From Streptococcus pseudopneumoniae (GTDB lineage: Bacteria > Bacillota > Bacilli > Lactobacillales > Streptococcaceae), in contig NZ_JVFV01000027.1 of assembly GCF_001073085.1 (NCBI RefSeq), forward strand, positions 62,001 through 126,000: a DNA stretch of 64,000 bases, given 5' to 3'. A model generated the notes under the pieces. The model was given only the letters and a program-made list of their open reading frames with translations, was not told where the DNA came from and did not search any database. Shown here piece after piece: positions 53,449 to 64,000 of the stretch (positions are counted from its first letter, which is position 1; each line of letters opens with the position of its first letter). The translations under genes were made by a program, and so were the position numbers.

Positions 53449-54695
53449 TCTGCTCCTTCCATAAAATAAATAGCCTGCAACTTAAAACTATTTGCTGCTT
53501 CACAAATCGCTTCTCTATCAATTTGTTCAAGCTTATCGATTAAAGTTTTTGTATCAAGATTCGCTTTCCCAAAAAAAGTTGACAGATAATATTTATCGAC
53601 AATAGAATCTTGATTATCCTGAGCTAGTAGTAAGGATCGACGAATCATTTGTTTGGTCTGATCAATTTCCTTATCTGTAAACTTGCCATTTTTTATGTCA
53701 AGCAACTGATGATTCATCAATTTTCTTACTTTATTTCGATTTTGCCGATCGATTCCAGCAAACAATCGTAAAAATCCACTAAAAAGATCCAAATGACTCG
53801 ATACAGTATAGGCCAGACCTTCCTTTTCGCGCACTTGGGTAAACAGTTTCGAATGAGGAAAGGCTCCTAAAAGACCATTGGCAAGAAGCACTGCCATCTG
53901 TGCTTCATCACCATATGCCACTGAACTATGGTAACCCATCTCTAAAACAGACTGTCCTAATCTCTTTCTAACAATACCTTCTCTAAGAATATTAGAATAG
54001 GGTTGCTGATATTGAATGTTTACAGCTGATTTACGACCTATTAAAGGAAATTTATGTAAAAACTCTAAAACTTCAATTTCATTAAAATCACCCAAGAAGA
54101 AAATATCTATTTGGTCTTCTTTTAGCATTTTATGATAGCTTGAAAAACATGTTTCTGGAGTCTCTTCTGAAATTCTAGAAATCAAATCTTTAGGAACTAG
54201 CTGCATTGATTCTTCTTGGAAAAACAATTGATCTAACTCTTTATGGGCAAAGAAGAATGGGTCTTCCAATTCTGATTCTAGCCTTGATAAGATCTGTTTT
54301 TTCTCGATGTCAAAAGCATTTTTCTCAAATCCATCCTCATCCGACAATGGTGTAAACAGAACCTGGTACAGTAATTCTAAAATTTGAGAAGTTAATACGT
54401 TTTTCTTACTTAAAAATTCATCACGCACATAGGAAATACTCAAATCCACAAGATGACTTTGTCCTCTTCGATAGGCGTGCGCTGACAAATCAGTTCCATA
54501 CAAGGTTGCTAAACGTTTTCTAAACAGTTGAGCAGTTGGATAACTTTGGTTAGCAGTTTCAAGCATACTGGCACTTAACATGCGGCTTGAAATTGAATCC
54601 AAAGACAACGGAGCTGTAAAACGCACAGTAATTTTATTAGTTTTAAATTTTTTTGATTGGATAAAATGCACTGCAATTCCAGGTACTAACTCCAT
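53445..54695 (-). CDS. M16 family protease-like protein (non-catalytic, YmfF-like)
   Basis: A 416-residue M16-fold protein that lacks HxxEH in its first domain, as in the non-catalytic half of M16B pairs. It keeps the glycine and arginine-rich C-terminal half (KEGLAYTVSSHLDLFSGFL). GGAGG precedes the start. It is the first gene of the long minus-strand cluster ending at mreD. Confidence 0.9.
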   Translation of the reverse strand: MELVPGIAVHFIQSKKFKTNKITVRFTAPLSLDSISSRMLSASMLETANQSYPTAQLFRKRLATLYGTDLSAHAYRRGQSHLVDLSISYVRDEFLSKKNVLTSQILELLYQVLFTPLSDEDGFEKNAFDIEKKQILSRLESELEDPFFFAHKELDQLFFQEESMQLVPKDLISRISEETPETCFSSYHKMLKEDQIDIFFLGDFNEIEVLEFLHKFPLIGRKSAVNIQYQQPYSNILREGIVRKRLGQSVLEMGYHSSVAYGDEAQMAVLLANGLLGAFPHSKLFTQVREKEGLAYTVSSHLDLFSGFLRLFAGIDRQNRNKVRKLMNHQLLDIKNGKFTDKEIDQTKQMIRRSLLLAQDNQDSIVDKYYLSTFFGKANLDTKTLIDKLEQIDREAICEAANSFKLQAIYFMEGAE

Positions 54696-54722
54696 CGCTT
54701 ACCTCCTTCTACATAGAGTTCT

Positions 54723-54728
54723 ATTATA
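54723..54728 (-). promoter_or_regulatory. Extended -10 promoter of the M16-rodZ-pgsA-ecf-mre cluster
   Basis: Minus strand TGG-TATAAT, an extended -10, about 28 bases from the first M16 gene. Confidence 0.65.
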
Positions 54729-54830
54729 CCATGAAAAGAGAAATTTTTCTTGTTCTCTTTACCCCTTTTAGAATTAAAACCGCTTTCATTTCTAACGAAT
54801 TTACCTCTGCCATTTCAAGGTAAAATATGG

Positions 54831-54836
54831 TATAAT
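54831..54836 (+). promoter_or_regulatory. Extended -10 promoter of yaaA-recF
   Basis: TGG-TATAAT on the plus strand, about 20 bases before the yaaA start, the mirror of the divergent promoter. Confidence 0.65.
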
Positions 54837-54856
54837 ACCAAAGATTGAGGTGAACT

Positions 54857-55225
54857 ATGGAATACAAATTATTTGAAGAATTTATCACTCTCCAAGCTCT
54901 CTTGAAAGAACTTGGTATAATACACAGTGGCGGAGCTATTAAATCCTTTTTAGCTGAGCATCTTGTCTATTTTAATGGGGAATTAGAAAATCGTCGTGGG
55001 AAAAAAGTAAGAATCGGAGACTCTATCGACATTCCTGACATGAAAATCCAAATCATTCTGACGCAACCGAGCTTAGAAGAACAGGAAGAATATCTCCAAG
55101 AAAAACTTGAGAAAGAACGTGTGGCTAAACTTGTCAAAGAAATGAATAAGACGGTCAAAAAAAAGCCAACAAAAAAGACCCCGAAAGCTAAAACAAAAAC
55201 TGCACCACGTTTCCCAGGTAGATAA
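54857..55225 (+). CDS. yaaA: S4-domain protein YaaA
   Basis: A 122-residue protein with an S4-like RNA-binding domain ([39 protein letters not shown]) and a very basic C-terminal tail. It is conserved before recF in Firmicutes and may function in ribosome assembly. Three bases separate it from recF. Confidence 0.92.
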   Translation: MEYKLFEEFITLQALLKELGIIHSGGAIKSFLAEHLVYFNGELENRRGKKVRIGDSIDIPDMKIQIILTQPSLEEQEEYLQEKLEKERVAKLVKEMNKTVKKKPTKKTPKAKTKTAPRFPGR

Positions 55226-55227
55226 GT

Positions 55228-56319
55228 ATGTGGCTAAAAAACTTATCCATCAAGCAATTTAGAAACTATCAGGATACTGAGATTGGATTTAATCCTAAAT
55301 TGAATGTATTTGTTGGTCGAAATGCACAAGGCAAAACCAATCTTCTGGAAAGTATTTACTTTTTAGCTTTAACTAGAAGTCATCGGACAAAGACGGACAA
55401 AAATTTAATTCAATTTGAAGAACAACAACTTCAAGTTTCTGGAATTCTTCAAAAACGAACGACTACTGTTCCACTTGAGATTGACTTAACCCCAAAAGGT
55501 CGGATTACTAAAGTCAATCACTTAAAGCAAGCTCGGCTATCTGACTATATTGGACACATGAATGTTGTTCTATTTGCACCCGAAGATTTACAACTTGTCA
55601 AAGGAGCACCGGCTATCCGACGTAAGTTTATAGATATGGAGCTAGGTCAAATCAAACCCATATACTTGTCAGACTTGTCAAGCTACAACCATGTGCTCAA
55701 ACAAAGAAATACCTACTTAAAGTCAGCGAATCAGATTGACGAAACCTTTTTATCTGTTCTGGATGACCAGCTAGTAGACTATGGTTGTCGAGTGATGGTC
55801 CACAGAGAAGAATTTATCAAAAAAATGGAGTCTTTTGGTCGTGAAAAACACTTTGATATTTCGAACCAATTAGAAGAATTGTCAATTCGTTATCAACCAT
55901 CTGTAAACTTCACTGATAAGGAAAAACTAGCTGAATCTTTTTATACAGCACTTCAAAAAAGTAGATCAAGAGATCTATTTAAAAAGAATACTGGAGTTGG
56001 TCCTCATCGGGATGATATGATTTTCTTAATCAATGGAATGGACGCAAGCTTTGGAAGTCAAGGGCAACATCGTAGCCTTGTTCTTTCTATTAAACTAGCT
56101 GAAATAGAATTAATGGAGAACATTACAAAAGAATCGCCTATACTTTTACTTGACGATGTTATGAGCGAACTTGACAATACTCGTCAACTTAAATTATTAG
56201 AAACCATATCTCAAAATATTCAAACCTTTATTACAACAACTAGTTTAGAGCATCTTCAAAACTTACCTGATAATCTCAGTATATTTACTGTAAAGAACGG
56301 CCAATTATCTGTAAACTAA
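55228..56319 (+). CDS. recF: DNA replication and repair protein RecF
   Basis: A 363-residue SMC-like ATPase that loads RecA at gaps. Walker A is [13 protein letters not shown], signature [16 protein letters not shown] and Walker [14 protein letters not shown]. It is coupled to yaaA. Confidence 0.96.
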   Translation: MWLKNLSIKQFRNYQDTEIGFNPKLNVFVGRNAQGKTNLLESIYFLALTRSHRTKTDKNLIQFEEQQLQVSGILQKRTTTVPLEIDLTPKGRITKVNHLKQARLSDYIGHMNVVLFAPEDLQLVKGAPAIRRKFIDMELGQIKPIYLSDLSSYNHVLKQRNTYLKSANQIDETFLSVLDDQLVDYGCRVMVHREEFIKKMESFGREKHFDISNQLEELSIRYQPSVNFTDKEKLAESFYTALQKSRSRDLFKKNTGVGPHRDDMIFLINGMDASFGSQGQHRSLVLSIKLAEIELMENITKESPILLLDDVMSELDNTRQLKLLETISQNIQTFITTTSLEHLQNLPDNLSIFTVKNGQLSVN

Positions 56320-56340
56320 TATTTACATTGGTGTAAACAA

Positions 56341-56373
56341 TAAAAAATCTCCTGTTTTTCAGGAGATTTTTTA

Positions 56374-56374
<1 letters not shown>
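56341..56374. terminator. Bidirectional terminator between recF and guaB
   Basis: A stem of about 11 bp (AAAATCTCCTG / CAGGAGATTTT, loop of 4) with A and T runs on either side. Confidence 0.92.
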
Positions 56375-57903
<1,529 letters not shown>

Positions 57904-57905
57904 CT

Positions 57906-57933
57906 ATCATACCATTCTATGAAAATTTGTCAA
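57906..57933 (-). promoter_or_regulatory. Promoter of guaB
   Basis: Minus strand: TTGACA (57928-57933), 16-bp spacer, TATGAT (57906-57911). The leader is about 50 bases; I see no riboswitch in it. Confidence 0.7.
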
Positions 57934-57958
57934 TTATATTGATAATAGATAATGTAAA

Positions 57959-57994
57959 AAAACTATCCCTTTAATTTTAAAGAAGAGATAGTTT
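57959..57994 (-). terminator. Terminator after trpS
   Basis: AAACTATC with GATAGTTT flanking an AT-rich loop, followed by a T run on the minus strand. Confidence 0.75.
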
Positions 57995-58014
57995 TAGAGT
58001 TCGTATTTTATCGA

Positions 58015-59040
58015 TTAATGAAAGTAATTTAGACCCATTGCTGATTTTACTTCTGATAGCGTTTGGCCAGCAACTTCTCGAGCTTTTTCACTACCTTTTT
58101 GTAACATATTATACACTTCACCCATATCTTTAGCATATTCTAGGCGACGTTCACGGATTGGACCAAGTTCACGTTCTAGGATTTCAAGTAGATACCGTTT
58201 TGTCTTAACATCACCTAGACCTCCACATTGATAATGCTCTTTCATGTCAGCAATTTCTTGAGCATCTTCAGGACGTCCGAATACGTCTAAGTAATGGAAA
58301 ACCATATTTCCTTCAATCTTACCTGGATCCTCAACACGAATGTGATCTGGATCTGTATACATACTCATTACTTTCTTACGCAAAGTATCTGCATCATCTG
58401 ACAAGTAGATACCATTATTAAGCGATTTAGACATTTTGGCATTTCCATCAAGACCAGGTAAGCGACCTGCTCCTTCATTTTCAGGATAAATTCCTTCCGG
58501 TTCTACTAAAACATCACAATTATAGGCATGGTTGAATGAACGTACAATCTCACGCGTTTGTTCAATCATCGGTTTTTGGTCTGTACCTACAGGAACATAG
58601 TTAGCCTTAAAAGCTGTGATATCTGCTGCTTGAGCAATTGGATAAACTAAAAATCCAGTTGGAATACTTTCTCCAAATCCTTTCTGAGCAATTTCTGTCT
58701 TTACAGTAGGATTTCGTTCCAAACGAGCTAATGAAACTAGGTTCATGTAGTACATAGATAACTCTGCCAATTCTGGAATCTGGCTTTGAATGAAAATCGT
58801 TGATTTATTAGGATCCAATCCCACTGCAAGATAGTCCAAGGCAACATTCCCGATAGACTCTACAATAGTTTGTGGATCTTTTGCATGGTCAGTTAAAGCT
58901 TGCTGGTCAGCCAAAAAAACAAACATGTCATATTTATCTTCTTGCTGTAACAAGACACGATTTTTTAAGCTACCAACGTAGTGCCCAATATGTAATTTCC
59001 CCGTTGGACGATCTCCTGTTAAAATAATGGGTTTATTCAT
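58015..59040 (-). CDS. trpS: Tryptophan-tRNA ligase
   Basis: A 341-residue class I synthetase. The HIGH motif is in [13 protein letters not shown] and KMSKS in [10 protein letters not shown]. It is of usual length. Upstream there is no T-box leader in the short region to the divergent ABC-F gene. Confidence 0.97.
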   Translation of the reverse strand: MNKPIILTGDRPTGKLHIGHYVGSLKNRVLLQQEDKYDMFVFLADQQALTDHAKDPQTIVESIGNVALDYLAVGLDPNKSTIFIQSQIPELAELSMYYMNLVSLARLERNPTVKTEIAQKGFGESIPTGFLVYPIAQAADITAFKANYVPVGTDQKPMIEQTREIVRSFNHAYNCDVLVEPEGIYPENEGAGRLPGLDGNAKMSKSLNNGIYLSDDADTLRKKVMSMYTDPDHIRVEDPGKIEGNMVFHYLDVFGRPEDAQEIADMKEHYQCGGLGDVKTKRYLLEILERELGPIRERRLEYAKDMGEVYNMLQKGSEKAREVAGQTLSEVKSAMGLNYFH

Positions 59041-59187
59041 CTTATTCTCCTTTGATATGGTCCTTTCAATTATAGCATTTTTTTGATAAAAAGACAGATA
59101 ATTTTTTTTATCAAATAATTACGATTTCAACTCCTTAACTGTAAACTATCTGTAAACATTCTTTACAAATAATTGACAGATAAAAAT

Positions 59188-59216
59188 TTGAATATTTGCT
59201 GATTTTCTAGTAGAAT
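59188..59216 (+). promoter_or_regulatory. Promoter of the ABC-F gene
   Basis: TTGAAT (59188-59193), 17-bp spacer, TAGAAT (59211-59216). An inverted repeat TGTAAA-N5-TTTACA lies upstream at 59151-59167. Confidence 0.65.
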
Positions 59217-59246
59217 TAGAGTATTACATATAATAGGAGAAAAAAA

Positions 59247-60869
59247 TTGCTAACAGTATCTGATGTTTCACTACGTTTTAGTGATCGCAAACTTTTTGAT
59301 GAGGTCAATATCAAATTTACAGAAGGAAACACATATGGTTTAATTGGTGCTAACGGTGCAGGTAAATCAACATTTTTAAAAATCTTAGCTGGAGATATTG
59401 AACCTACAACTGGTCATGTTTCTCTTGGACCTGATGAACGTCTTTCTGTGCTTCGTCAAAATCACTTTGACTATGAGGATGAACGTGTTATTGATGTTGT
59501 TATCATGGGTAATGAAAAACTATACAACATCATGAAAGAAAAAGATGCTATCTATATGAAAGCAGACTTTACTGATGAAGATGGAGTTCGTGCAGCTGAG
59601 CTTGAAGGTGAATTTGCTGAACTAGGTGGTTGGGAAGCTGAGAGTGAAGCTTCACAACTCTTGCAAAACTTGAATATCCCTGAAGATCTTCATTACCAAA
59701 ATATGAGTGAACTTGCAAATGGAGATAAAGTGAAAGTACTTCTTGCTAAAGCCTTGTTTGGTAAACCAGATGTACTTCTTCTAGACGAGCCGACCAACGG
59801 TTTGGATATCCAATCTATTACTTGGTTAGAAGATTTCTTGATTGACTTTGATAACACCGTTATTGTCGTATCCCATGACCGTCACTTCTTGAACAAAGTA
59901 TGTACTCACATGGCCGACCTTGACTTTGGAAAAATCAAACTCTATGTCGGAAACTACGATTTCTGGAAAGAATCTTCTGAGCTTGCTGCTAAATTGCTAG
60001 CAGACCGTAATGCAAAAGCAGAAGAAAAAATTAAGCAACTCCAAGAATTCGTTGCTCGATTCTCTGCTAATGCTTCTAAATCAAGACAAGCAACATCACG
60101 TAAGAAAATGCTTGATAAGATTGAACTTGAAGAAATTGTGCCATCTAGTCGTAAATATCCATTTATCAACTTTAAAGCTGAACGAGAAATCGGTAACGAT
60201 CTCTTGACAGTAGAAAATCTATCTGTCAAGATTGATGACGAAACTATTCTTGAAAACATCAGCTTTATCTTGCGTCCAGGTGACAAGACAGCTCTTATCG
60301 GACAAAACGATATCCAAACAACTGCTCTCATCCGTGCTATTATGGGTGATATCGACTATGAAGGAACTGTCAAGTGGGGGGTTACAACTAGTCGCTCTTA
60401 CTTACCAAAAGACAATTCAGCTGATTTTGCTGGGGGTGAATCTATTCTTGACTGGCTCCGTCAATTTGCAAGTAAAGAAGAAGATGACAATACCTTCTTG
60501 CGTGGTTTCCTTGGTCGCATGCTCTTCTCTGGAGATGAGGTTAACAAACCTGTAAATGTCTTGTCAGGGGGAGAAAAAGTGCGCGTGATGCTATCGAAAC
60601 TCATGCTTTTGAAATCAAATGTTCTAGTACTTGACGATCCTACTAATCACTTAGATTTGGAATCTATTTCAAGTTTGAACGATGGATTGAAAAACTTCAA
60701 AGAATCTATCATCTTTGCCAGCCATGACCATGAATTCATTCAAACATTGGCTAACCACATTATTGTCCTATCTAAAAACGGTGTAATCGACCGTATCGAT
60801 GAAACCTATGATGAATTCTTAGAAAATGCTGAAGTACAAGCAAAAGTCAAAGAACTTTGGAAAGACTAA
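59247..60869 (+). CDS. ABC-F family ATPase (YkpA/YbiT-like)
   Basis: A 540-residue soluble tandem ABC ATPase without membrane segments, a ribosome-associated translation factor family. The first domain has Walker A GANGAGKST and Walker B LLLDEPTNGLD. The linker is charged. The second domain has a degenerate P-loop (GQNDIQTTAL, no Lys) but a good signature LSGGEKVRVMLS and LVLDDPTNHLD. I believe the degenerate second P-loop is usual for this subgroup. It starts with TTG at 59247, after AGGAG. Confidence 0.93.
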   Translation: MLTVSDVSLRFSDRKLFDEVNIKFTEGNTYGLIGANGAGKSTFLKILAGDIEPTTGHVSLGPDERLSVLRQNHFDYEDERVIDVVIMGNEKLYNIMKEKDAIYMKADFTDEDGVRAAELEGEFAELGGWEAESEASQLLQNLNIPEDLHYQNMSELANGDKVKVLLAKALFGKPDVLLLDEPTNGLDIQSITWLEDFLIDFDNTVIVVSHDRHFLNKVCTHMADLDFGKIKLYVGNYDFWKESSELAAKLLADRNAKAEEKIKQLQEFVARFSANASKSRQATSRKKMLDKIELEEIVPSSRKYPFINFKAEREIGNDLLTVENLSVKIDDETILENISFILRPGDKTALIGQNDIQTTALIRAIMGDIDYEGTVKWGVTTSRSYLPKDNSADFAGGESILDWLRQFASKEEDDNTFLRGFLGRMLFSGDEVNKPVNVLSGGEKVRVMLSKLMLLKSNVLVLDDPTNHLDLESISSLNDGLKNFKESIIFASHDHEFIQTLANHIIVLSKNGVIDRIDETYDEFLENAEVQAKVKELWKD

Positions 60870-60879
60870 ATAATACTTT

Positions 60880-60910
60880 AAAACTCAGTTGGATTAACCA
60901 ACTGAGTTTT
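60880..60910 (+). terminator. Terminator after the ABC-F gene
   Basis: A 13-bp perfect stem (60880-60892 with 60898-60910, loop of 5) ending in TTTTCT. Confidence 0.88.
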
Positions 60911-60930
60911 CTAACATTCTATGAGGTAAC

Positions 60931-63480
60931 ATGAAAACATTTTTCAGAAACTATTGGACCTATCTTATTTCTTTCATCATTCCCCTAGTGATTATGTTCG
61001 GAGTCTATCTTTCTCAAGGTATCTACTGGAATAGTGATACTTCACCTTTATTAGGGGATGGATTTCATCAATATGTTATTTTTGATCTTAATCTTCGTAA
61101 TATTTTACATGGGAGTGATAGTCTATTTTATACTTTTACCAGCGGTCTAGGTCTCAATTTTTATGCCTTGTCCAGTTATTACCTTGGTAGTTTTCTATCT
61201 CCTCTTGTTTATTTTTTTGATGTATCAAGCATGCCAGATGCAGTTTATCTTGCAACCTTGTTGAAATTTGGCTTGATAGGTCTGTCAACCTTTTTTAGCT
61301 TGAGTAAACTATTTAAAAATATACCAGCCCCACTTCGATTAGCTCTATCTACCTCATATGCTTTAATGAGCTTTACAGTTAGTCAACTTGAGATTAAAAC
61401 TTGGTTAGATGTTTTTATTTTAATTCCCTTAATTTTAACTGGTTTACATCTACTCATAACGGAAAAAAAACGTATTCTATACTTTACAAGTTTGTCAATA
61501 TTATTTATCCAAAACTACTATTTTGGTTATATGACTGCCCTGTTTTTAGTAGTTTGGTATTTTTGCCAACTTTCCTGGGATTTTAAAAGTCGCAAGTATT
61601 CTTTTCTTGATTTTTTCCTAACATCCTTACTCGCTGGTTTAACAAGTTTCATCATGACACTCCCAACCTTGTTTGATTTAAGAACTCATGGTGAAAAATT
61701 AACCGCTATTACAAAAATAAAAACAGATACCAGTTGGTATCTAGATCTATTCGCTAAACAATTCATTGGTGCTTTCGACACAACTAAGTATGGTTCCATC
61801 CCAATGATTTTTGTTGGCCTCCTTCCTTTTATCTTAACAATTGTATTCTTTACATTAAAATCAATTAAGTTTCACGTGAAACTATGCTATGCAACTCTAC
61901 TCATTATCATCATTGCTAGTTTTTATCTAGAAGCCTTAGATTTATTTTGGCAAGGAATGCACGCGCCAAATATGTTTCTTCATCGCTATGCGTGGATTTT
62001 CTCTACTCTCTTGATTTATATTTCAGCAGAAGTTTTAAATAGAGTTAAAGATATAAAATTGTGGAACATTTTATTCTCAATGACTTTACTTTTATCTGGC
62101 TATCTGACAACCATTTATTTTAAAAATCATTATTCATTTTTAACTAAATTAAATATACTCTTAACGCTTGAATTCTTAGTGGTATACTTACTGTTACTAT
62201 TGGCACTTATTAAAAAACTGATTTCTCTAAAAATCTTTTCAATTCTTATTTTGATCTTTACAATAAGTGAAATTAGTTTTAATGCTTCATCTCAACTAAA
62301 TGGAATTACGAAAGAATGGGGATTTGCTTCTCGTAGTACCTATGATAAAGATATTCCAAGTATAGAAGCTATTTTGGAGTATACCAAACAGCAACCAGAT
62401 ACATTTACACGAACTGAAAAGTTACAAACTCAAACTGGAAACGATAGCATAAAATTTAACTACAATGGCATCTCACAATTTTCATCTGTTCGTAATCGTT
62501 CTGCAAGTACAACGTTAGATAAGTTGGGTTTTAAATCTTCAGGTACCAACCTTAATCTTCGTTATGCAAATAATACTATCATTGCAGATAGTCTATTTGG
62601 AATCAGCTACAATATTTCTGAAACCTATCCAGATAAATATGGTTTTCATCCAAGCTATCAAAAAGATAATCTAACCCTTTATAAAAATCAATTCGCTCTC
62701 CCAATTGCTTTTGCTACACAGTCACTTTATAAAGATGTCACTTTTAATGACCATACTCTTGATAACCAAACTCAATTTTTAAATCAAATTGCTGGCTTAA
62801 ATGAAGAGTACTTTTATCCGATAAATCATCATACAGACTCTGGTGACAGCGTGGTCAATCTAAACGGAACTGATACTGAAGATGCAACTATCAGCTACAG
62901 TATTGAAGTACCTGATAATAGTCAGGTTTACCTTTCCATGACCAAGCTAAATTTTTCAAATGATAAGAAAAAGCAAGTTGACATCATTGTCAATGGTGAA
63001 AAAAAATCCTTTACCACAGATAATGCTTTTACATTTTTCAATCTTGGATATACAGAACATAAACAAACTTTTGATATCCAAGTTAAGTTTCCAGGAAATG
63101 CTCAAGTATCATTTGAATCTCCAACTTTCTATCGCTTAGATACTAAGAAATATACGGAGGCTATACGCAAAATAAAAGAAAATCCAGTAGAGGTGAGCTC
63201 TTATAAAAATAAAGTCACTGTAAATTATAAGATAAAGAATGAGACATCGATCTTTTTCACAATTCCATACGATCAAGGATGGTCTGCTTATCAAAATGGT
63301 AAAAAATTACAAATTCAACAGGCACAAACTGGATTTATGAAAATTGATGTTCCTGAAGGTGAAGGAGCTATTACCCTTTCCTTTATTCCAAAAGGATTTA
63401 TCGCTGGAGCAAGTTGTTCTCTTATAGCCATTATTGTCTTTATTTTTTATGATATTCAAAGAAAAAAATATTCTAGATAA
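60931..63480 (+). CDS. YfhO family membrane protein
   Basis: An 849-residue protein with about 12-14 membrane segments in the first 460 residues and near the end, and a large extracellular domain (about 470-820). YfhO proteins are GT-C-like and implicated in sugar decoration of lipoteichoic acid in Bacillus and Listeria. The early acidic motif GDGFHQYVIFDLN fits the GT-C pattern of catalytic aspartates. GAGGTAAC precedes the ATG. It lies directly behind the ABC-F terminator; no separate promoter is obvious. Confidence 0.9.
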   Translation: MKTFFRNYWTYLISFIIPLVIMFGVYLSQGIYWNSDTSPLLGDGFHQYVIFDLNLRNILHGSDSLFYTFTSGLGLNFYALSSYYLGSFLSPLVYFFDVSSMPDAVYLATLLKFGLIGLSTFFSLSKLFKNIPAPLRLALSTSYALMSFTVSQLEIKTWLDVFILIPLILTGLHLLITEKKRILYFTSLSILFIQNYYFGYMTALFLVVWYFCQLSWDFKSRKYSFLDFFLTSLLAGLTSFIMTLPTLFDLRTHGEKLTAITKIKTDTSWYLDLFAKQFIGAFDTTKYGSIPMIFVGLLPFILTIVFFTLKSIKFHVKLCYATLLIIIIASFYLEALDLFWQGMHAPNMFLHRYAWIFSTLLIYISAEVLNRVKDIKLWNILFSMTLLLSGYLTTIYFKNHYSFLTKLNILLTLEFLVVYLLLLLALIKKLISLKIFSILILIFTISEISFNASSQLNGITKEWGFASRSTYDKDIPSIEAILEYTKQQPDTFTRTEKLQTQTGNDSIKFNYNGISQFSSVRNRSASTTLDKLGFKSSGTNLNLRYANNTIIADSLFGISYNISETYPDKYGFHPSYQKDNLTLYKNQFALPIAFATQSLYKDVTFNDHTLDNQTQFLNQIAGLNEEYFYPINHHTDSGDSVVNLNGTDTEDATISYSIEVPDNSQVYLSMTKLNFSNDKKKQVDIIVNGEKKSFTTDNAFTFFNLGYTEHKQTFDIQVKFPGNAQVSFESPTFYRLDTKKYTEAIRKIKENPVEVSSYKNKVTVNYKIKNETSIFFTIPYDQGWSAYQNGKKLQIQQAQTGFMKIDVPEGEGAITLSFIPKGFIAGASCSLIAIIVFIFYDIQRKKYSR

Positions 63481-63512
63481 AAAACTATCGACCGAATCGG
63501 TCGATAGTTTTT
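63480..63512. terminator. Bidirectional terminator between yfhO and the Pip-like gene
   Basis: A stem of about 15 bp (AAAACTATCGACCGA / TCGGTCGATAGTTTT) flanked by T runs on both strands. It reaches the stop codon of the minus-strand gene. Confidence 0.92.
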
Positions 63513-64000
63513 AGTCTTCTTCAGCTTTTTTAGGTTGGTAGGCAAGCATTCCTAAAATAACAAAAATCATTACTGTAAAGATAAGGAAAATAATCTGACT
63601 ATGAATATTACCTGTCATAGAAATGGTTTGTCGTAAACCTGAAACTGAATAACTCATTGGTAACCATGGGTTAATAGTTTTAAAGAATTGATTCGTCAAA
63701 GCTAAAGGATAAGTTCCTGCACTTGATGCTAATTGAAGGAGTAATAAAATTAAGGAGAAGAAGGCGCCTAGGCGAGAATTCCAGGTTGTCAATGCTGTTA
63801 CCATCGCCATAAAAGCAAGGCTGGTTAAAATGATCAAAGCTAAGGTTTTGAATTCGTGAACTGCAGTCAGTCCGATTAAATGTACTCCGCCATAAACTAA
63901 TACTCCTGCCAAACCAGCAATGATACCGTTAATTTCAAAGCGAGACTTAAACCAAGCCCAGCGACTTTCTGGATGACGCCCAGAAGGCAATTTAGCAAAA
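63511..64000 (-). CDS. YhgE/Pip family membrane protein, C-terminal part
   Basis: The C-terminal 160 or so codons of a gene that continues beyond the window end. Five hydrophobic segments are visible (for example GIIAGLAGVLVYGGVHLIGL and IIFLIFTVMIFVILGMLAY), ending in YQPKKAEED. This fits the ABC-2-like C-terminal membrane part of YhgE/Pip proteins, which include the lactococcal phage infection protein and a type VII-linked group. The frame is open to base 64000, so no start can be given. Confidence 0.8.
   Translation of the reverse strand, partial: FAKLPSGRHPESRWAWFKSRFEINGIIAGLAGVLVYGGVHLIGLTAVHEFKTLALIILTSLAFMAMVTALTTWNSRLGAFFSLILLLLQLASSAGTYPLALTNQFFKTINPWLPMSYSVSGLRQTISMTGNIHSQIIFLIFTVMIFVILGMLAYQPKKAEED

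Noticed and set aside
60280..60320. Inactivating mutation in the second P-loop of the ABC-F protein
   Set aside because: The Lys-less GQNDIQTT appears to be a trait of this ABC-F subgroup as I recall it, and the other motifs are intact.

Overview
The window is a Streptococcus chromosome segment of the mitis group (S. mitis, S. oralis or S. pneumoniae type). The evidence is the gene content and order (cbpD-veg-dnaB-rplI-gdpP-hpf-comFC-comFA-yigZ-cysK-tsf-rpsB, then pcsB-mreD-mreC-ecfT-ecfA2-ecfA1-pgsA-rodZ-M16 pair-yaaA-recF-guaB-trpS). A choline-binding CHAP hydrolase with a competence box implies choline-decorated teichoic acids. In pneumococcus these genes lie close to the replication origin.

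Layout. (1) 1-12900, almost all on the minus strand: a partial DUF4299-like gene, trhO, a CPBP protease, then a host N-glycan foraging block. That block has an ABC importer (binding protein and two permeases, NgtS-P1-P2 type) and an intracellular glycosidase operon: GH125 and GH38 mannosidases, a ROK kinase and a GH20 hexosaminidase. The GH92 mannosidase that belongs to the same pathway is at 25320-27404 on the plus strand. (2) 12950-25244: a ~12.3 kb integrated phage-satellite island (PICI or satellite prophage type), bounded by a 17-bp direct repeat and inserted between the divergent GH125 and GH92 promoters. It carries integrase, a divergent repressor/Cro pair, a Rha-type regulator, a run of small genes, a primase, a D5-like helicase interrupted by one in-frame amber codon, an iteron-rich putative origin, two late-regulator-like genes (DUF1492, ArpU-like) and, next to attL, a two-gene module with a Panacea (DUF4065) protein under a perfect consensus promoter. 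This looks like a toxin-antitoxin cargo. No capsid, tail or lysis genes are present. (3) 27405-31700: four DnaA-box-like sequences in two inverted pairs, a broken amino-acid permease gene and polA. (4) 31700-44250: cbpD, veg, dnaB, rplI, gdpP, hpf, comFC, comFA, yigZ, a PH-domain gene, cysK, tsf and rpsB. (5) 44250-54700: an accessory MurM/Fem-like gene, pcsB, then one long minus-strand cluster for cell shape (mreCD, rodZ), ECF vitamin transport, phospholipid synthesis (pgsA) and two M16 proteases. (6) 54800-64000: yaaA-recF, guaB, trpS, an ABC-F protein, a YfhO membrane protein and a partial YhgE/Pip gene.

How they work together. The importer brings trimmed N-glycan into the cell; GH92, GH38 and GH125 remove mannose, GH20 removes GlcNAc and the ROK kinase probably phosphorylates a released sugar. 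CcpA (cre) sites sit in the importer promoter and in the first gene's promoter, as expected for carbon catabolite control. The island interrupts the GH125/GH92 regulatory region. The competence genes cbpD and comFA carry ComX-type boxes. The most interesting unexplained content is the island: its Panacea module, iteron origin with a nonsense-mutated replication gene, and a candidate small RNA whose core is repeated in the integrase leader.
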